57,392 bases of DNA, from contig JAJRVM010000291.1 in the NCBI GenBank assembly GCA_024277285.1, positions 1 to 57,392 on the forward strand. Reading direction: 5' to 3'. Positions 17,213 through 25,816 of the stretch are shown here, piece by piece. The notes below the pieces were generated by a model. The model had not been told where the DNA came from and made no database searches. It saw nothing but the letters and a program-made list of their open reading frames with translations. Numbering within the stretch: the first letter of the stretch is position 1; every line of letters starts with the position of its first letter. Both the position numbers and the translations under genes were made by a program. Source of the DNA: Planctomycetota bacterium. Lineage in GTDB: Bacteria > Planctomycetota > Planctomycetia > Pirellulales > Pirellulaceae.

Positions 17213-18475
17213 TCAGGGACGCAGGTCGAGACAAACCATCTTGCCCATGTTATTTCGCACGTAGACGCGTCCGTTGGCGAGTACAGGCATCACCCAGCAG
17301 CGGCCGTCCAGGACGCTCGTGCGCGCCAATTCACGATAGCCGAGGGGGGTTGCATCAACGATGACCAAATCTCCGTGTTCATCGAGAATCACAAGTTTGC
17401 GGTCGGCCATCATCAGGGTTCCATACGGACCAAACGTCGCCTCGGACCACACCGTCGAACCGTTCTCGAAGTTGATGCACATTAGCTGTCCACCGGCCCG
17501 TTCACTGATGCAATAGACGTACCCGCCATCAACAATGGCGCTATTCATCTTCGTTTCGATATCGTCGTTGACCCACAACTGGCGAGGCTCTGGCCGCTCC
17601 AGCTGAAACAACGCACCCCGTGCTCGGCGACCGCCATAGCCCGAAGAGATGAACAGTTTGCCGTCCGTCACGGTCGGCGCCGAAGCGTTGACATCGTGCT
17701 TCGTCTTCCAGCCGATTCGCCAAAGTTCTCGACCGGTCTGCAAGTCGTGTGCGACCATGGCTCGCGCCTTGAACACCAACACGGCGGGAGTTCCTAGGAA
17801 ATCAAAGGGAATAGGCGACGAATAGCCTGTCAGGTCGGTGCCCGCACCCCAAACGAGTTGTCCCGTGGTCTTATCGAGGGCGATGGTCGAATTCCCCTCG
17901 GCACCCGTCTCGAGAATCAACAGACGTCCAACGACCAACGGCGACCCCGCGTAGTCCCAGGTCGAGCGACGCCCATGGAAGTCATCAACCAGATGTTTTC
18001 TCCAGACGAGTGTTCCTTGGTCGAGATCAAGGCAATGCAACTGGCCGTCGTAGGAAATGGCAAAGACACGAGACTCATCAATCGTCGGCGTTGACAGCGT
18101 CCCGCCTTCGAAATAATGGTCTTCGAACTTACAGACATACTCGAACTTCCACAGAACTTGGCCGTCGTTCGCGTCCAAGCACCAAACGGTGTCGCCGTCA
18201 TCCTCCTTGGACATCGTAAGGACGCGGTTTCCAACCACCGCAAAGCTTGATACGCCGACTCCCAGATCTTTCCGCCATGCGACCGGAGGCCCGTCACTTG
18301 GCCAATCCGTCAGCCACCCGGATTCAAGTGAAATACCGTTGTGGTTTGGCCCGCGAAAAAACGACCAGTCGTCGGCGACCGCCGGCGTGGAGAACGACAC
18401 CGATACGCCAGCCATCGCCATTGTAAGGGACCACAGAAGTACTGCTTGACTTCTCAAAATGGATATCCGATTCAA
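17213..18475 (-). CDS. Periplasmic PQQ-like beta-propeller protein
   Basis: A 420-residue protein beginning with a signal peptide that ends near PAVADD. It continues as a PQQ/quinoprotein-type propeller: DWSFFRGPNHNGIS, WCLDANDGQVLWKF, HCLDLDQGTLVWRK, IALDKTTGQLVWGA, VCLDLRP. The TTG start overlaps the diheme cytochrome stop. PQQ-like propellers of this kind in planctomycetes often lack bound PQQ, so binding is unproven. It ends the five-gene operon and converges on the FGE-like gene with a 2-bp gap. Confidence 0.85.
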   Translation of the reverse strand: MNRISILRSQAVLLWSLTMAMAGVSVSFSTPAVADDWSFFRGPNHNGISLESGWLTDWPSDGPPVAWRKDLGVGVSSFAVVGNRVLTMSKEDDGDTVWCLDANDGQVLWKFEYVCKFEDHYFEGGTLSTPTIDESRVFAISYDGQLHCLDLDQGTLVWRKHLVDDFHGRRSTWDYAGSPLVVGRLLILETGAEGNSTIALDKTTGQLVWGAGTDLTGYSSPIPFDFLGTPAVLVFKARAMVAHDLQTGRELWRIGWKTKHDVNASAPTVTDGKLFISSGYGGRRARGALFQLERPEPRQLWVNDDIETKMNSAIVDGGYVYCISERAGGQLMCINFENGSTVWSEATFGPYGTLMMADRKLVILDEHGDLVIVDATPLGYRELARTSVLDGRCWVMPVLANGRVYVRNNMGKMVCLDLRP

Positions 18476-19404
18476 TTCAGCTGATGAATTAAGATCAGGA
18501 CCGCTTCCAGCTCATCCTTAGTCAGGAGCTTATCGAATCCTGTTGGCATGATCGACACCTTAGATTCCTCAACCAACAGCCGGCCGTCATCTTCCTCCAC
18601 ATCGGTGAGCGAGATTTCCTCGAGAGCCAACTCTCCTTTGTCGTCCCACGTACAGAGAACCACCATGTCGTCGGTCCTGGTCAACAGTCTCCCAGTCTTC
18701 ACTTGACCATTGGTCAGCTCGATGTTCACCGAATAATAGTTAGGCTTGATCTCCTTGTACGGGTCGACAACCGACTCTCGGAGCAGCAGCTTGTCGGTCA
18801 AACCGACGTTAAAGATCCCCGGCGCGTAGACCTTTGACTCGGGAACATGATGTCGTGAATGGCACTTGAGGCAACCGGCCTTTCCTTGCAGCGTCTGTTC
18901 GGCCAGAAGCATGTCCTGAAGACGAACTTGCGTATGTTCCGTTTCGGGAGTACGACGATCGGGAATCTCGAGAGCGGCAACCTCGTCGTAATCGGCGTAC
19001 GCACCGCGGCCAGCCAGGAAACCAACGATGTTTCGAAGCTGCTCCGGTGCGAGCTCAGTCGCCACGTTTCTGGGCATTCCCGGACGACTACTCGGAGAAA
19101 CGAAGGCCGAGGGATCGAGAATCGACTGGAGGACGTACTGCGGTGCCGACATGTTTGGCCTTCGCTGCGAGCCGATCCTGCCGATGTCATTCAGGTTGGG
19201 GCCATTGTGCGCCGGGAAACCAACCTCGGTAAAGTGGCACGAGCCGCAATGAGTGCGAAATAAGTCATGACCTTCGACGATATCGATCCCCCGCGTATTC
19301 GGCGGAATGGACATCACCCCTGCCGTGGCGAAAAAGGTGCCGAGCGGAAGCAGCAGTGCCAGTACCATCCAACGCGGCCAGTTCGATGACGTTGCCTTGT
19401 CCAT
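18472..19404 (-). CDS. Membrane-anchored diheme c-type cytochrome, copy 2
   Basis: A 310-residue protein with an N-terminal hydrophobic anchor (residues about 10-28) and two haem sites, CGSCH near residue 54 and CLKCH near residue 178. Axial methionines are likely in the GMPRN segment after the first. The C-terminal part contains a haem-associated domain ending MPTGFDKLLTKDELEAVLI, where each paralog keeps the MPTG motif. It is paralogous to the cytochrome at 20904-21839. It probably takes electrons from the neighbouring PQQ-dehydrogenase-like protein; this is inference from gene order. Confidence 0.9.
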   Translation of the reverse strand: MDKATSSNWPRWMVLALLLPLGTFFATAGVMSIPPNTRGIDIVEGHDLFRTHCGSCHFTEVGFPAHNGPNLNDIGRIGSQRRPNMSAPQYVLQSILDPSAFVSPSSRPGMPRNVATELAPEQLRNIVGFLAGRGAYADYDEVAALEIPDRRTPETEHTQVRLQDMLLAEQTLQGKAGCLKCHSRHHVPESKVYAPGIFNVGLTDKLLLRESVVDPYKEIKPNYYSVNIELTNGQVKTGRLLTRTDDMVVLCTWDDKGELALEEISLTDVEEDDGRLLVEESKVSIMPTGFDKLLTKDELEAVLILIHQLN

Positions 19405-19423
19405 TATCGTGTCCCGTCTTGTC

Positions 19424-20896
19424 CTATTTTGCCGCAGTCGTCAGCCGAATCCGGTAGACGTTTTGCGTGCGCCGCGAAATCACAAACATGTCTCCGGACG
19501 GCGCGACGGCGATATCGAGAGGCGTGCTAAGCGTAACGAAGGGAACCATCTCCGACACCTTGTATGTGTCACCAGAGCGTTCCAACTTGAACCGCAGTAT
19601 ACGGGCGCCCATGAAGTCCGCCATGTAGATGCAGTTACGAAACTCTTCCGGCAGCGTAGGCGACGTCACATAGGCCATGCCCAAGAGATTGGACTCGAGT
19701 TCGCCCAGGTAGATCTGGTCACGAAATCCCTGTGTTTCGACCGAAGGTTCGTTAGGAACGACGTACGGGTGTCCGTAATGGGCGCCGCGAACCACATGAT
19801 TCAGCTCGTCACCGGGATTCTCGTCGATGTCATTGTCCGTCACGAACAGTTCGTCATCGGGACCGACCACGATTCCGAAGGGATTGCGAAATCCTCTGGC
19901 GAACACGTCGACCTTCGAAAAATCCGGGCTCAGTTTCAACACGGTCCCAGCCCACGGATGTTCGTCCAGCGATCGATTGGCTGAACAGGCATTGGTGACA
20001 AACAGGCTACCGTCGGGAGCGAACGCGATGCCGTTGTTTTGCTGCATCGTATCCGGCCCGCGCGCGCCGGGCAGGCCGGTGATAATATCGTTGGCATACT
20101 CAAAATACCCGTCCCCGTCCAGATCTTTCAACTGGGTCACCGCACCGGTACTCTCGTAGGAAACGTTGCCTTGATCGGCCTTCGAAGAAATCCCGGTACG
20201 CGAGACGAACAGGTCACCGTCTCTAGCGACGAGGCCGTAGGATCGCATCAGAAGTGTCGAGTCGGCAACTATCTTCTGACGATACTTCCCGGACTCGCCG
20301 TCCTGTGATAGCTCGATGATGGCTCCGCCGATCGCCCCCCACGCCTCGAAGTAGTCGTAGCTAACGTAGATCTTTCCGTCTTCACCGGCCGCGATACGAA
20401 TTGGCGCAAATTCGAGGTCTGCGATCTTTTGGATGACAAATTCCGGGACAAGACTTCGAGCCGCCGGATCACGCTGTATGCCGAGGATCGCCTTCCAAAT
20501 GAATGCTTGCGCACAGAGAACGACTCCGACGATAGACGCTATCCAAAGCAATTGCGCAAACGCCATGGACACGCCGCGCGAGCGACTCCCTTCACCCGAC
20601 GAGGCCGGTGAGTCGGCCAATCGAGCGACCCACGCAAGAGCGACCGCGACGCCCAGTCCGATCGACACGATGGAACTCACGTCCCGCTCACGAATCAGCA
20701 CGCCAAGCAGTTGGAGGTAGCTGCTTCCGGGATCGAGGTAATAGCCTACGACCGTCGTCACCACGATCGCGACCAGCGCGACGATGACGTTCAGCAGTAA
20801 CGCGACGCGCCGACACCGAATCAGATCAACAAGAGCAGCAATGGAGACCGTAATCGAATAGCTAGTCAGAAAGACACAAAGGTCCAGCGGTTGCAT
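19424..20896 (-). CDS. Membrane-anchored PQQ-dehydrogenase-like propeller, copy 2
   Basis: A 490-residue protein. About four membrane helices occupy residues 5-160. A periplasmic propeller of the glucose/sorbosone dehydrogenase type follows, with QQNNGIAFAPDGSLFVTN, FARGFRNPFGIVVGPDDELFVTDNDIDENPGDELNHV and HYGHPYVVPNE. These segments supply the calcium and substrate pocket in the GSDH family, so oxidation of a sugar or alcohol is plausible. Strong paralog of 21844-23307 and paired with its own diheme cytochrome 19 bp downstream. Confidence 0.85.
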   Translation of the reverse strand: MQPLDLCVFLTSYSITVSIAALVDLIRCRRVALLLNVIVALVAIVVTTVVGYYLDPGSSYLQLLGVLIRERDVSSIVSIGLGVAVALAWVARLADSPASSGEGSRSRGVSMAFAQLLWIASIVGVVLCAQAFIWKAILGIQRDPAARSLVPEFVIQKIADLEFAPIRIAAGEDGKIYVSYDYFEAWGAIGGAIIELSQDGESGKYRQKIVADSTLLMRSYGLVARDGDLFVSRTGISSKADQGNVSYESTGAVTQLKDLDGDGYFEYANDIITGLPGARGPDTMQQNNGIAFAPDGSLFVTNACSANRSLDEHPWAGTVLKLSPDFSKVDVFARGFRNPFGIVVGPDDELFVTDNDIDENPGDELNHVVRGAHYGHPYVVPNEPSVETQGFRDQIYLGELESNLLGMAYVTSPTLPEEFRNCIYMADFMGARILRFKLERSGDTYKVSEMVPFVTLSTPLDIAVAPSGDMFVISRRTQNVYRIRLTTAAK

Positions 20897-20903
20897 AGGT
20901 TCC

Positions 20904-21839
20904 TCAGTTTAGCTGCCGCACCATCCTGACCAACACATCCAACTCGTGCTCGGTGAGGATTTTATCGAGTCCAGTAGGCATAGGGGAAGTCTCGGACTCC
21001 AGGATCAACACCTCGTCGTCCTCCACTTCGATATCCGACATCGGAATGTCGACTTGCACCAGGTCGTTGGCATCGCCACGTTCTAGCAGAACAAGACGCT
21101 CTTCCGTTCGTTCGATCAGTTTACCGGTCACGGTCTTTCCGTTCGCAAGGTAGACGTTGACCCAGCGATGATACGGAGATACGGCTTTGCTTGGATCGAC
21201 GATCGATTCCCGCAGCAGCGTTTCGTCCGACAGTCCAGCACCGAACAGCGCGGGTGCGAACACCGTATACTCAGCATTTCGGTATAGCGTGTGACACTGG
21301 AGACACCCACTGCGGCCGCGCAGAACTTGCTCGGCCAGTTCCATGTCCTCTCGGCGCACGGTTCGTGACTCGGTTTCACGTGACAAGTCCGGAATGTCCA
21401 ACGCGTGGATTTCGGTGTAGTCGGGCGAACCGCCGCGACTGACAACGTAGGCCACTACATTGCGAATTTCCTCTGGCGTCATGACGGTCGCGAGATTTCT
21501 GGGCATCCCGCGGCGGTTGACATCCGCGACGAATACATCCGGATCAACAATCGACTGGAGAATATATTCGGCCGCCGTGAGCTCAGGCCTTCTGGTACCA
21601 GCGAGTTTACCGAAACCGTACAGGTTGGGGCCATGATGCGTCGAGATCCCTTTCTCGATCATGTGACACGAGCCGCAATTGGCGCGAAACACTCTATACC
21701 CAGCCACAACATCAATTCCCTCGATCGAAGGCTCGTACGACATTAAGCCGACGGTTACCATCCAGATCGCTAAAACGACGACGATGGCGATGGTGACATA
21801 GCGAAACGAGTATCGAGGAGAAAATGTCGCGTGATTCAT
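20904..21839 (-). CDS. Membrane-anchored diheme c-type cytochrome, copy 1
   Basis: A 311-residue paralog of the cytochrome at 18472-19404, colinear along its length. It has an N-terminal anchor (about residues 12-32), haem sites CGSCH and CLQCH, a GMPRN segment between them, and the same MPTGLDKILTEHELD tail. The gap to the upstream propeller gene is 4 bp and to the downstream one 7 bp, so it is in one transcript. Confidence 0.9.
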   Translation of the reverse strand: MNHATFSPRYSFRYVTIAIVVVLAIWMVTVGLMSYEPSIEGIDVVAGYRVFRANCGSCHMIEKGISTHHGPNLYGFGKLAGTRRPELTAAEYILQSIVDPDVFVADVNRRGMPRNLATVMTPEEIRNVVAYVVSRGGSPDYTEIHALDIPDLSRETESRTVRREDMELAEQVLRGRSGCLQCHTLYRNAEYTVFAPALFGAGLSDETLLRESIVDPSKAVSPYHRWVNVYLANGKTVTGKLIERTEERLVLLERGDANDLVQVDIPMSDIEVEDDEVLILESETSPMPTGLDKILTEHELDVLVRMVRQLN

Positions 21840-21843
21840 ACTC

Positions 21844-23307
21844 TCACTTGCCGGCTGACTTCCTTGGTCGAATACGGTACAATTTCTTTGCGCGACGTGA
21901 AATAACGAAAAAGTCTCCCGACGGCGAAATGGTCATATCTACTGGTGATGGAATCGAGGCAAAGGTTGATGTCTCGACCACCTCGTACGTGTCGTCCTTG
22001 CGAGCCAGTCGCAGGCGTAGTACGCGGCCGTGGGGAAAGTCGGTAACGTACATGCAGTCGCGGTACGCCTCGGGTAGATTCGGCGACGTTGCGTAGACCA
22101 TTCCCAACAGTACGGTTTCGGGTCCTCCTACCAAAATCGGCTCGCGGAAACCGACTGCGCGCACGCCTTTTTCGTTGGGAATGACGAACGGGTGGCCGTA
22201 GTGTTCTCCCGAGATCACATGGTTGATCTCGTCGCCCGGACTCCTGTTGACATCGTTATCGGTGACGAACAATTCGTTGTCTGGCCCAAAGGCGAGGCTC
22301 CATGGATTGCGGAATCCCTTCGCAAAGATTTCTGGTCCGGTGAAATCGGGATTGTAGCGGAGAATCGATCCGCCCCACGGATGCTCGTCCAGTGTCCGAT
22401 CCGCGGCGCTCGCGTTCGTGATAAACAGACTGCCGTCCACGGCGAACGCCATTCCGTTGTTCTGTTGCATCGTATCTGGCGCTCGTACGCCTGGCAGTCC
22501 TGTAATCACGTCATGCGCGTATTCATAGTAGCCGTCGGCGTCCAAATCTCGTAGCCGCGTCACGGCCCCGGTCCGCTCGTACGTCACGTGCCCCATGAAT
22601 GTCTTGGGGTAAAACCCGGACCGCGACACGTACAGGTCACCGTCGCGGACAAGCAAGCCATAGCACCGAGCAAGGATGGGTGATTCGATCACCGTTTTCT
22701 TCTCGAACTTGCCTGTCTCAGGATTCTCCGTGAAGCGAAGCACCGCACCTCCCCACGCACCGTGCTTCTTGAAGTAGTCGTAGCAAACATAGATGGCGCC
22801 GTCGTCTCCGGCCGCAATTCGTAACGGATCGTCGTCCAGATCGGCGACCTTCTCAATCGTGAACTCAGGCGCCGAAACGGAAACCGCATGACGCGTGATG
22901 CCGAGTAATTCTTTCCAAATGAAGGCCTGTCCACACAGTACGACGCAGCCAATCGACGCGGCGAGTAACGTCGGTTCGATTCGCAGCCACAGCGAGTCCG
23001 TCACCGGTGGTTCTCGCTGAAAATAGCGAGTGAACCAGACGAACCCGGCAGCCGCCCCCATCAGAATTGCGGCGATCGAGCTTGTATCACGCTCCGCGAT
23101 CAGATAGCCAAGGGTCCCCAGGTAGGTGGTGTCGGGATCCAGGTGGGCGCCAACGATGGTGTTGGCGACCAAGACGAGGATGGCAACACCGGCCGGAATC
23201 AGCAGGCGATACGTGCGTCGCGTCAAGAACTCCGCTAGCACGGCCACGGCCACCGTCAGGGTGTAGCTGGTAAGGACCAAGTACAAGTCGATTGTCTTCA
23301 TGCACAT
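21844..23307 (-). CDS. Membrane-anchored PQQ-dehydrogenase-like propeller, copy 1
   Basis: A 487-residue protein with the same two-part design as the copy at 19424-20896: four N-terminal helices, then a GSDH-type propeller (QQNNGMAFAVDGSLFITN, FAKGFRNPWSLAFGPDNELFVTDNDVNRSPGDEINHV, HYGHPFVIPNE). First gene of the five-gene respiratory operon. The pairing of this fused anchor-propeller with a diheme cytochrome, repeated twice, suggests two related dehydrogenases with different substrates or expression (inference). Confidence 0.85.
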   Translation of the reverse strand: MCMKTIDLYLVLTSYTLTVAVAVLAEFLTRRTYRLLIPAGVAILVLVANTIVGAHLDPDTTYLGTLGYLIAERDTSSIAAILMGAAAGFVWFTRYFQREPPVTDSLWLRIEPTLLAASIGCVVLCGQAFIWKELLGITRHAVSVSAPEFTIEKVADLDDDPLRIAAGDDGAIYVCYDYFKKHGAWGGAVLRFTENPETGKFEKKTVIESPILARCYGLLVRDGDLYVSRSGFYPKTFMGHVTYERTGAVTRLRDLDADGYYEYAHDVITGLPGVRAPDTMQQNNGMAFAVDGSLFITNASAADRTLDEHPWGGSILRYNPDFTGPEIFAKGFRNPWSLAFGPDNELFVTDNDVNRSPGDEINHVISGEHYGHPFVIPNEKGVRAVGFREPILVGGPETVLLGMVYATSPNLPEAYRDCMYVTDFPHGRVLRLRLARKDDTYEVVETSTFASIPSPVDMTISPSGDFFVISRRAKKLYRIRPRKSAGK

Positions 23308-24158
23308 TCCATGTCATGCATTGTCGGGTGCGACGACCAGTGTTACGGCGGATCGGATGGTGTTTCCGAATCCTACCACTCTAATTGCGTTGTTCGATGA
23401 ACAAAACCCCGGGCACAACTCACGGGCCAAGTTCGCAGAACACACGGCGATCGAATTCGCCAAATGACGCACCGGGGATGTTCCGAAAGACAACGCGCCA
23501 ACGTCGGCAATCCGCAATCGCCACGATGCGCGCCCAGTCGCACGTGTCGCACGAGCGAGCGCGAAGCACGGCACACTCGACGCAGCCGTATCCAACCTCC
23601 AGCGTTCTACGGGGAACTTTCTACGGAACTTTAACTTTCTACGGAACTTTCTACGGGGCCAATCCCCCACTTCCTACTTCCCGGTGGAACGGATTGGCTG
23701 CACGGCCGCTTGACTCTCCGATCGCGTAGAATTACCCTCAGGGCGGATTGCCCGATACGTTTCGCGAGAAGATCGGGGCGCGTTTCGTAAGGAGTCGACT
23801 TCGCAACTTGCGGTCCCCCGATGGTGGTTCTTTGGCTCGTCCGAATCACGTGCCGGCGAGGGCGGCGAGTCGCGTGCTGTGGGCTATCGGTTGACGACGT
23901 GTCGGTTGGTTGGGCGGCAGTCTGCACGGATTTCGATTGATTTCGATTGATTGAGATTGATTGAGATACTGATCGACCGAATACGTGGCGGCCACGGTCG
24001 CTTTGTTTCGTCTGATCCGCGACGTCGGTACGTGATTTGCTCCCTACAGCGAGACGCGGCGCGTCACACCTCATGCGGCGAAGACTTGGGTTGGCCCATC
24101 GGCGGATTACCGTTAATTTGCGTTTACAGCTCAGCGGCAGCAGGGCAGAGGATTCTGA
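23308..24158. other. Gene-free region upstream of the PQQ operon and ribA-like gene
   Basis: About 850 bp with no ORF I can support. It lies between divergent operons and must hold both promoters. It contains reiterated 12-18-bp units near 23605-23660 (ctacggaacttt repeated) and imperfect repeats near 23930-23968 (atttcgattgatttcgattg, then attgagattgattgagat). I looked for an FMN riboswitch before the GTP cyclohydrolase gene and saw none of its conserved blocks. Confidence 0.55.
23605..23660. repeat. Short reiterated units (ctacggaacttt)
   Basis: Four partly overlapping copies of a 12-bp unit, some extended by aacttt or gggg, lie head to tail. The tract is intergenic and shows the same short-unit slippage seen elsewhere in the window. 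Confidence 0.65.
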
Positions 24159-24896
24159 ATGAGCGTGCAACATGATTGTTGCCAGGGCAGTGACAGGGGC
24201 GTGCGCGACGCGTTGCAGTACGGGGACGACAGCAGCAAGCGATTGGTTACGAACCTAGAGTCGGCCCGGCTACCGACGATTTTTGGCGAGTTCTCGGTGA
24301 CAGTCTATCAGGACCACGAGGGTCGGGAACACGTCGCGCTCCAGATGGGCGACAGCGAGTCGGACGAGAAGCCGCCGTTGGTGCGCATTCACTCGGAATG
24401 CTTGACGGGTGACGTTCTCGGGTCCATCCGATGTGACTGCCGCGAGCAGTTGATCACGTCACTCAACCAGATCTCCGGGGAGGGCCGTGGTGTCCTCGTC
24501 TACTTGCGTCAGGAGGGGCGTGGCATCGGATTGGCGAACAAAATGAGCGCCTACGCGCTCCAGGATCGCGGCCTGGACACGGTCGACGCCAACCTTCATC
24601 TTGGCTTTCCCGCGGACGGCCGCAGTTTCGCCATTGCCGCAGCGATCCTGCGCAGTCTCAGAATTGGACGCATTCGGCTCCTTACGAACAACCCACAAAA
24701 GATCGCCGATTTGGAAGCGGGTCAGATCGAAGTTGTCGAACGGGTCGTACAACAAATTTCACCACGACCAGAGAACCAACGGTACTTGCAGACCAAGGCT
24801 GAAAAGCTAGGGCACCTCTTCGAGGATCTGGCCGTGAATTCTCCGGACGAACCGCCCACCGAGGACGATGAGGATTCTCGCCCGGATTCACGCTAA
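24159..24896 (+). CDS. ribA: GTP cyclohydrolase II
   Basis: A 245-residue cytosolic enzyme. The zinc-binding cysteines lie in SECLTGDVLGSIRCDC, the catalytic segment is VYLRQEGRGIGL, and the GTP-recognition stretch is LLTNNPQKIADLE. The family opens the imidazole ring of GTP and releases formate to make the 2,5-diamino-pyrimidine intermediate. It is a stand-alone GCHII, not fused to RibB, and its neighbours are RibD-C and an unknown protein rather than the rest of a riboflavin operon. It may therefore serve a second pathway. The C-terminal 25 residues are acidic and look disordered. Confidence 0.9.
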   Translation: MSVQHDCCQGSDRGVRDALQYGDDSSKRLVTNLESARLPTIFGEFSVTVYQDHEGREHVALQMGDSESDEKPPLVRIHSECLTGDVLGSIRCDCREQLITSLNQISGEGRGVLVYLRQEGRGIGLANKMSAYALQDRGLDTVDANLHLGFPADGRSFAIAAAILRSLRIGRIRLLTNNPQKIADLEAGQIEVVERVVQQISPRPENQRYLQTKAEKLGHLFEDLAVNSPDEPPTEDDEDSRPDSR

Positions 24897-24967
24897 CTCG
24901 CCTTCAAGTGGAACTGATCGCAACGTCTCAAGCGTGAGTCCACGAACCGGTGGAAGAGGACTCAAGC

Positions 24968-25816
24968 ATGCCCCAACCTGACGAGCTGCACGGTTGCGAA
25001 AGCGACGTCATTGGCCATGTGCGGCATCACCTGGAACATGCTCGTCGCTGCCGTCAAGATCATCGCTTGCCGTACGTCACCGTGACGTACGCTCAGAGTC
25101 TGGACGGAAGTATCGCCCGGTCCGAGGGCGAGACGCTACAGCTCAGTAATTCGTACTCACAACGGCTGACGCATCAGGTGAGGGCGGTCCACGACGCCAT
25201 CTTGGTCGGCATCAACACCGTCGTCCGCGACAACCCTCGTCTCAACGTGCGATTGGTCGACGGCGAGAACCCGCAGCCGGTTGTGGTCGACAGTCGGCTT
25301 CGGTTTCCCTTGGATGCGAATCTTCTCCGAGATCCATGTGTACGGCCGATCATCGTTGCGAGTGACAGGGCGAGTGATAAGAAAGAGAGCCGATTGACCG
25401 ACCTGGGAGCAAAGGTGTTCCGCGTATCGGAGCGGGATGACGGGCTACTCGAACTCGCTCAGATCTTTACATTTCTAAAACGATTCGAGTATCAGTCGGT
25501 GATGGTGGAAGGGGGTGCGAGCATCATCACGAACATGCTCACATCTCGGCTCGCCCATCAACTTCTGCTAACGATTTCACCTCGGTTCGTGGGAGGCCTG
25601 CGAGCCGTGAATCCTCAACACGGGTCAGCCTCCGACCGCATGCCACGGCTCCGCAATGTGCAGTACCAGTGGTTAAAGGAAGATCTGATCATACGCGGGG
25701 ACCTGAATGGGACGGACGACCAGGTGGCGGACTGGCTTTCCGAACCGTCCACCGAATGCGGCACCGCGCCGTCACTCGACTCGTCACCCGGCAACCGGCC
25801 AACGGAGGAGCAATAA
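24968..25816 (+). CDS. RibD C-terminal-type pyrimidine reductase
   Basis: A 282-residue protein of the RibD-C/DHFR-like reductase fold: PYVTVTYAQSLDGSIA, AVHDAILVGINTVVRDNPRLNVR, and the NADPH loop VMVEGGASIITN. In riboflavin synthesis this domain reduces the ribosylamino-pyrimidine. There is no deaminase half, unlike bifunctional RibD. ATG at 24968 has AGAGGA upstream; a GTG at 24950 is also open. Its TAA overlaps the next ATG (TAATG) with GGAGGAG just before it, so the next protein is translationally coupled. Confidence 0.88.
   Translation: MPQPDELHGCESDVIGHVRHHLEHARRCRQDHRLPYVTVTYAQSLDGSIARSEGETLQLSNSYSQRLTHQVRAVHDAILVGINTVVRDNPRLNVRLVDGENPQPVVVDSRLRFPLDANLLRDPCVRPIIVASDRASDKKESRLTDLGAKVFRVSERDDGLLELAQIFTFLKRFEYQSVMVEGGASIITNMLTSRLAHQLLLTISPRFVGGLRAVNPQHGSASDRMPRLRNVQYQWLKEDLIIRGDLNGTDDQVADWLSEPSTECGTAPSLDSSPGNRPTEEQ

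Noticed and set aside
24050..24158. FMN riboswitch before the GTP cyclohydrolase II gene
   Set aside because: Conserved FMN aptamer blocks were not found.
23314..24173. Minus-strand ORFs across the gap upstream of the GTP cyclohydrolase gene
   Set aside because: They cross short repeats, have no Shine-Dalgarno site and no recognisable domain.
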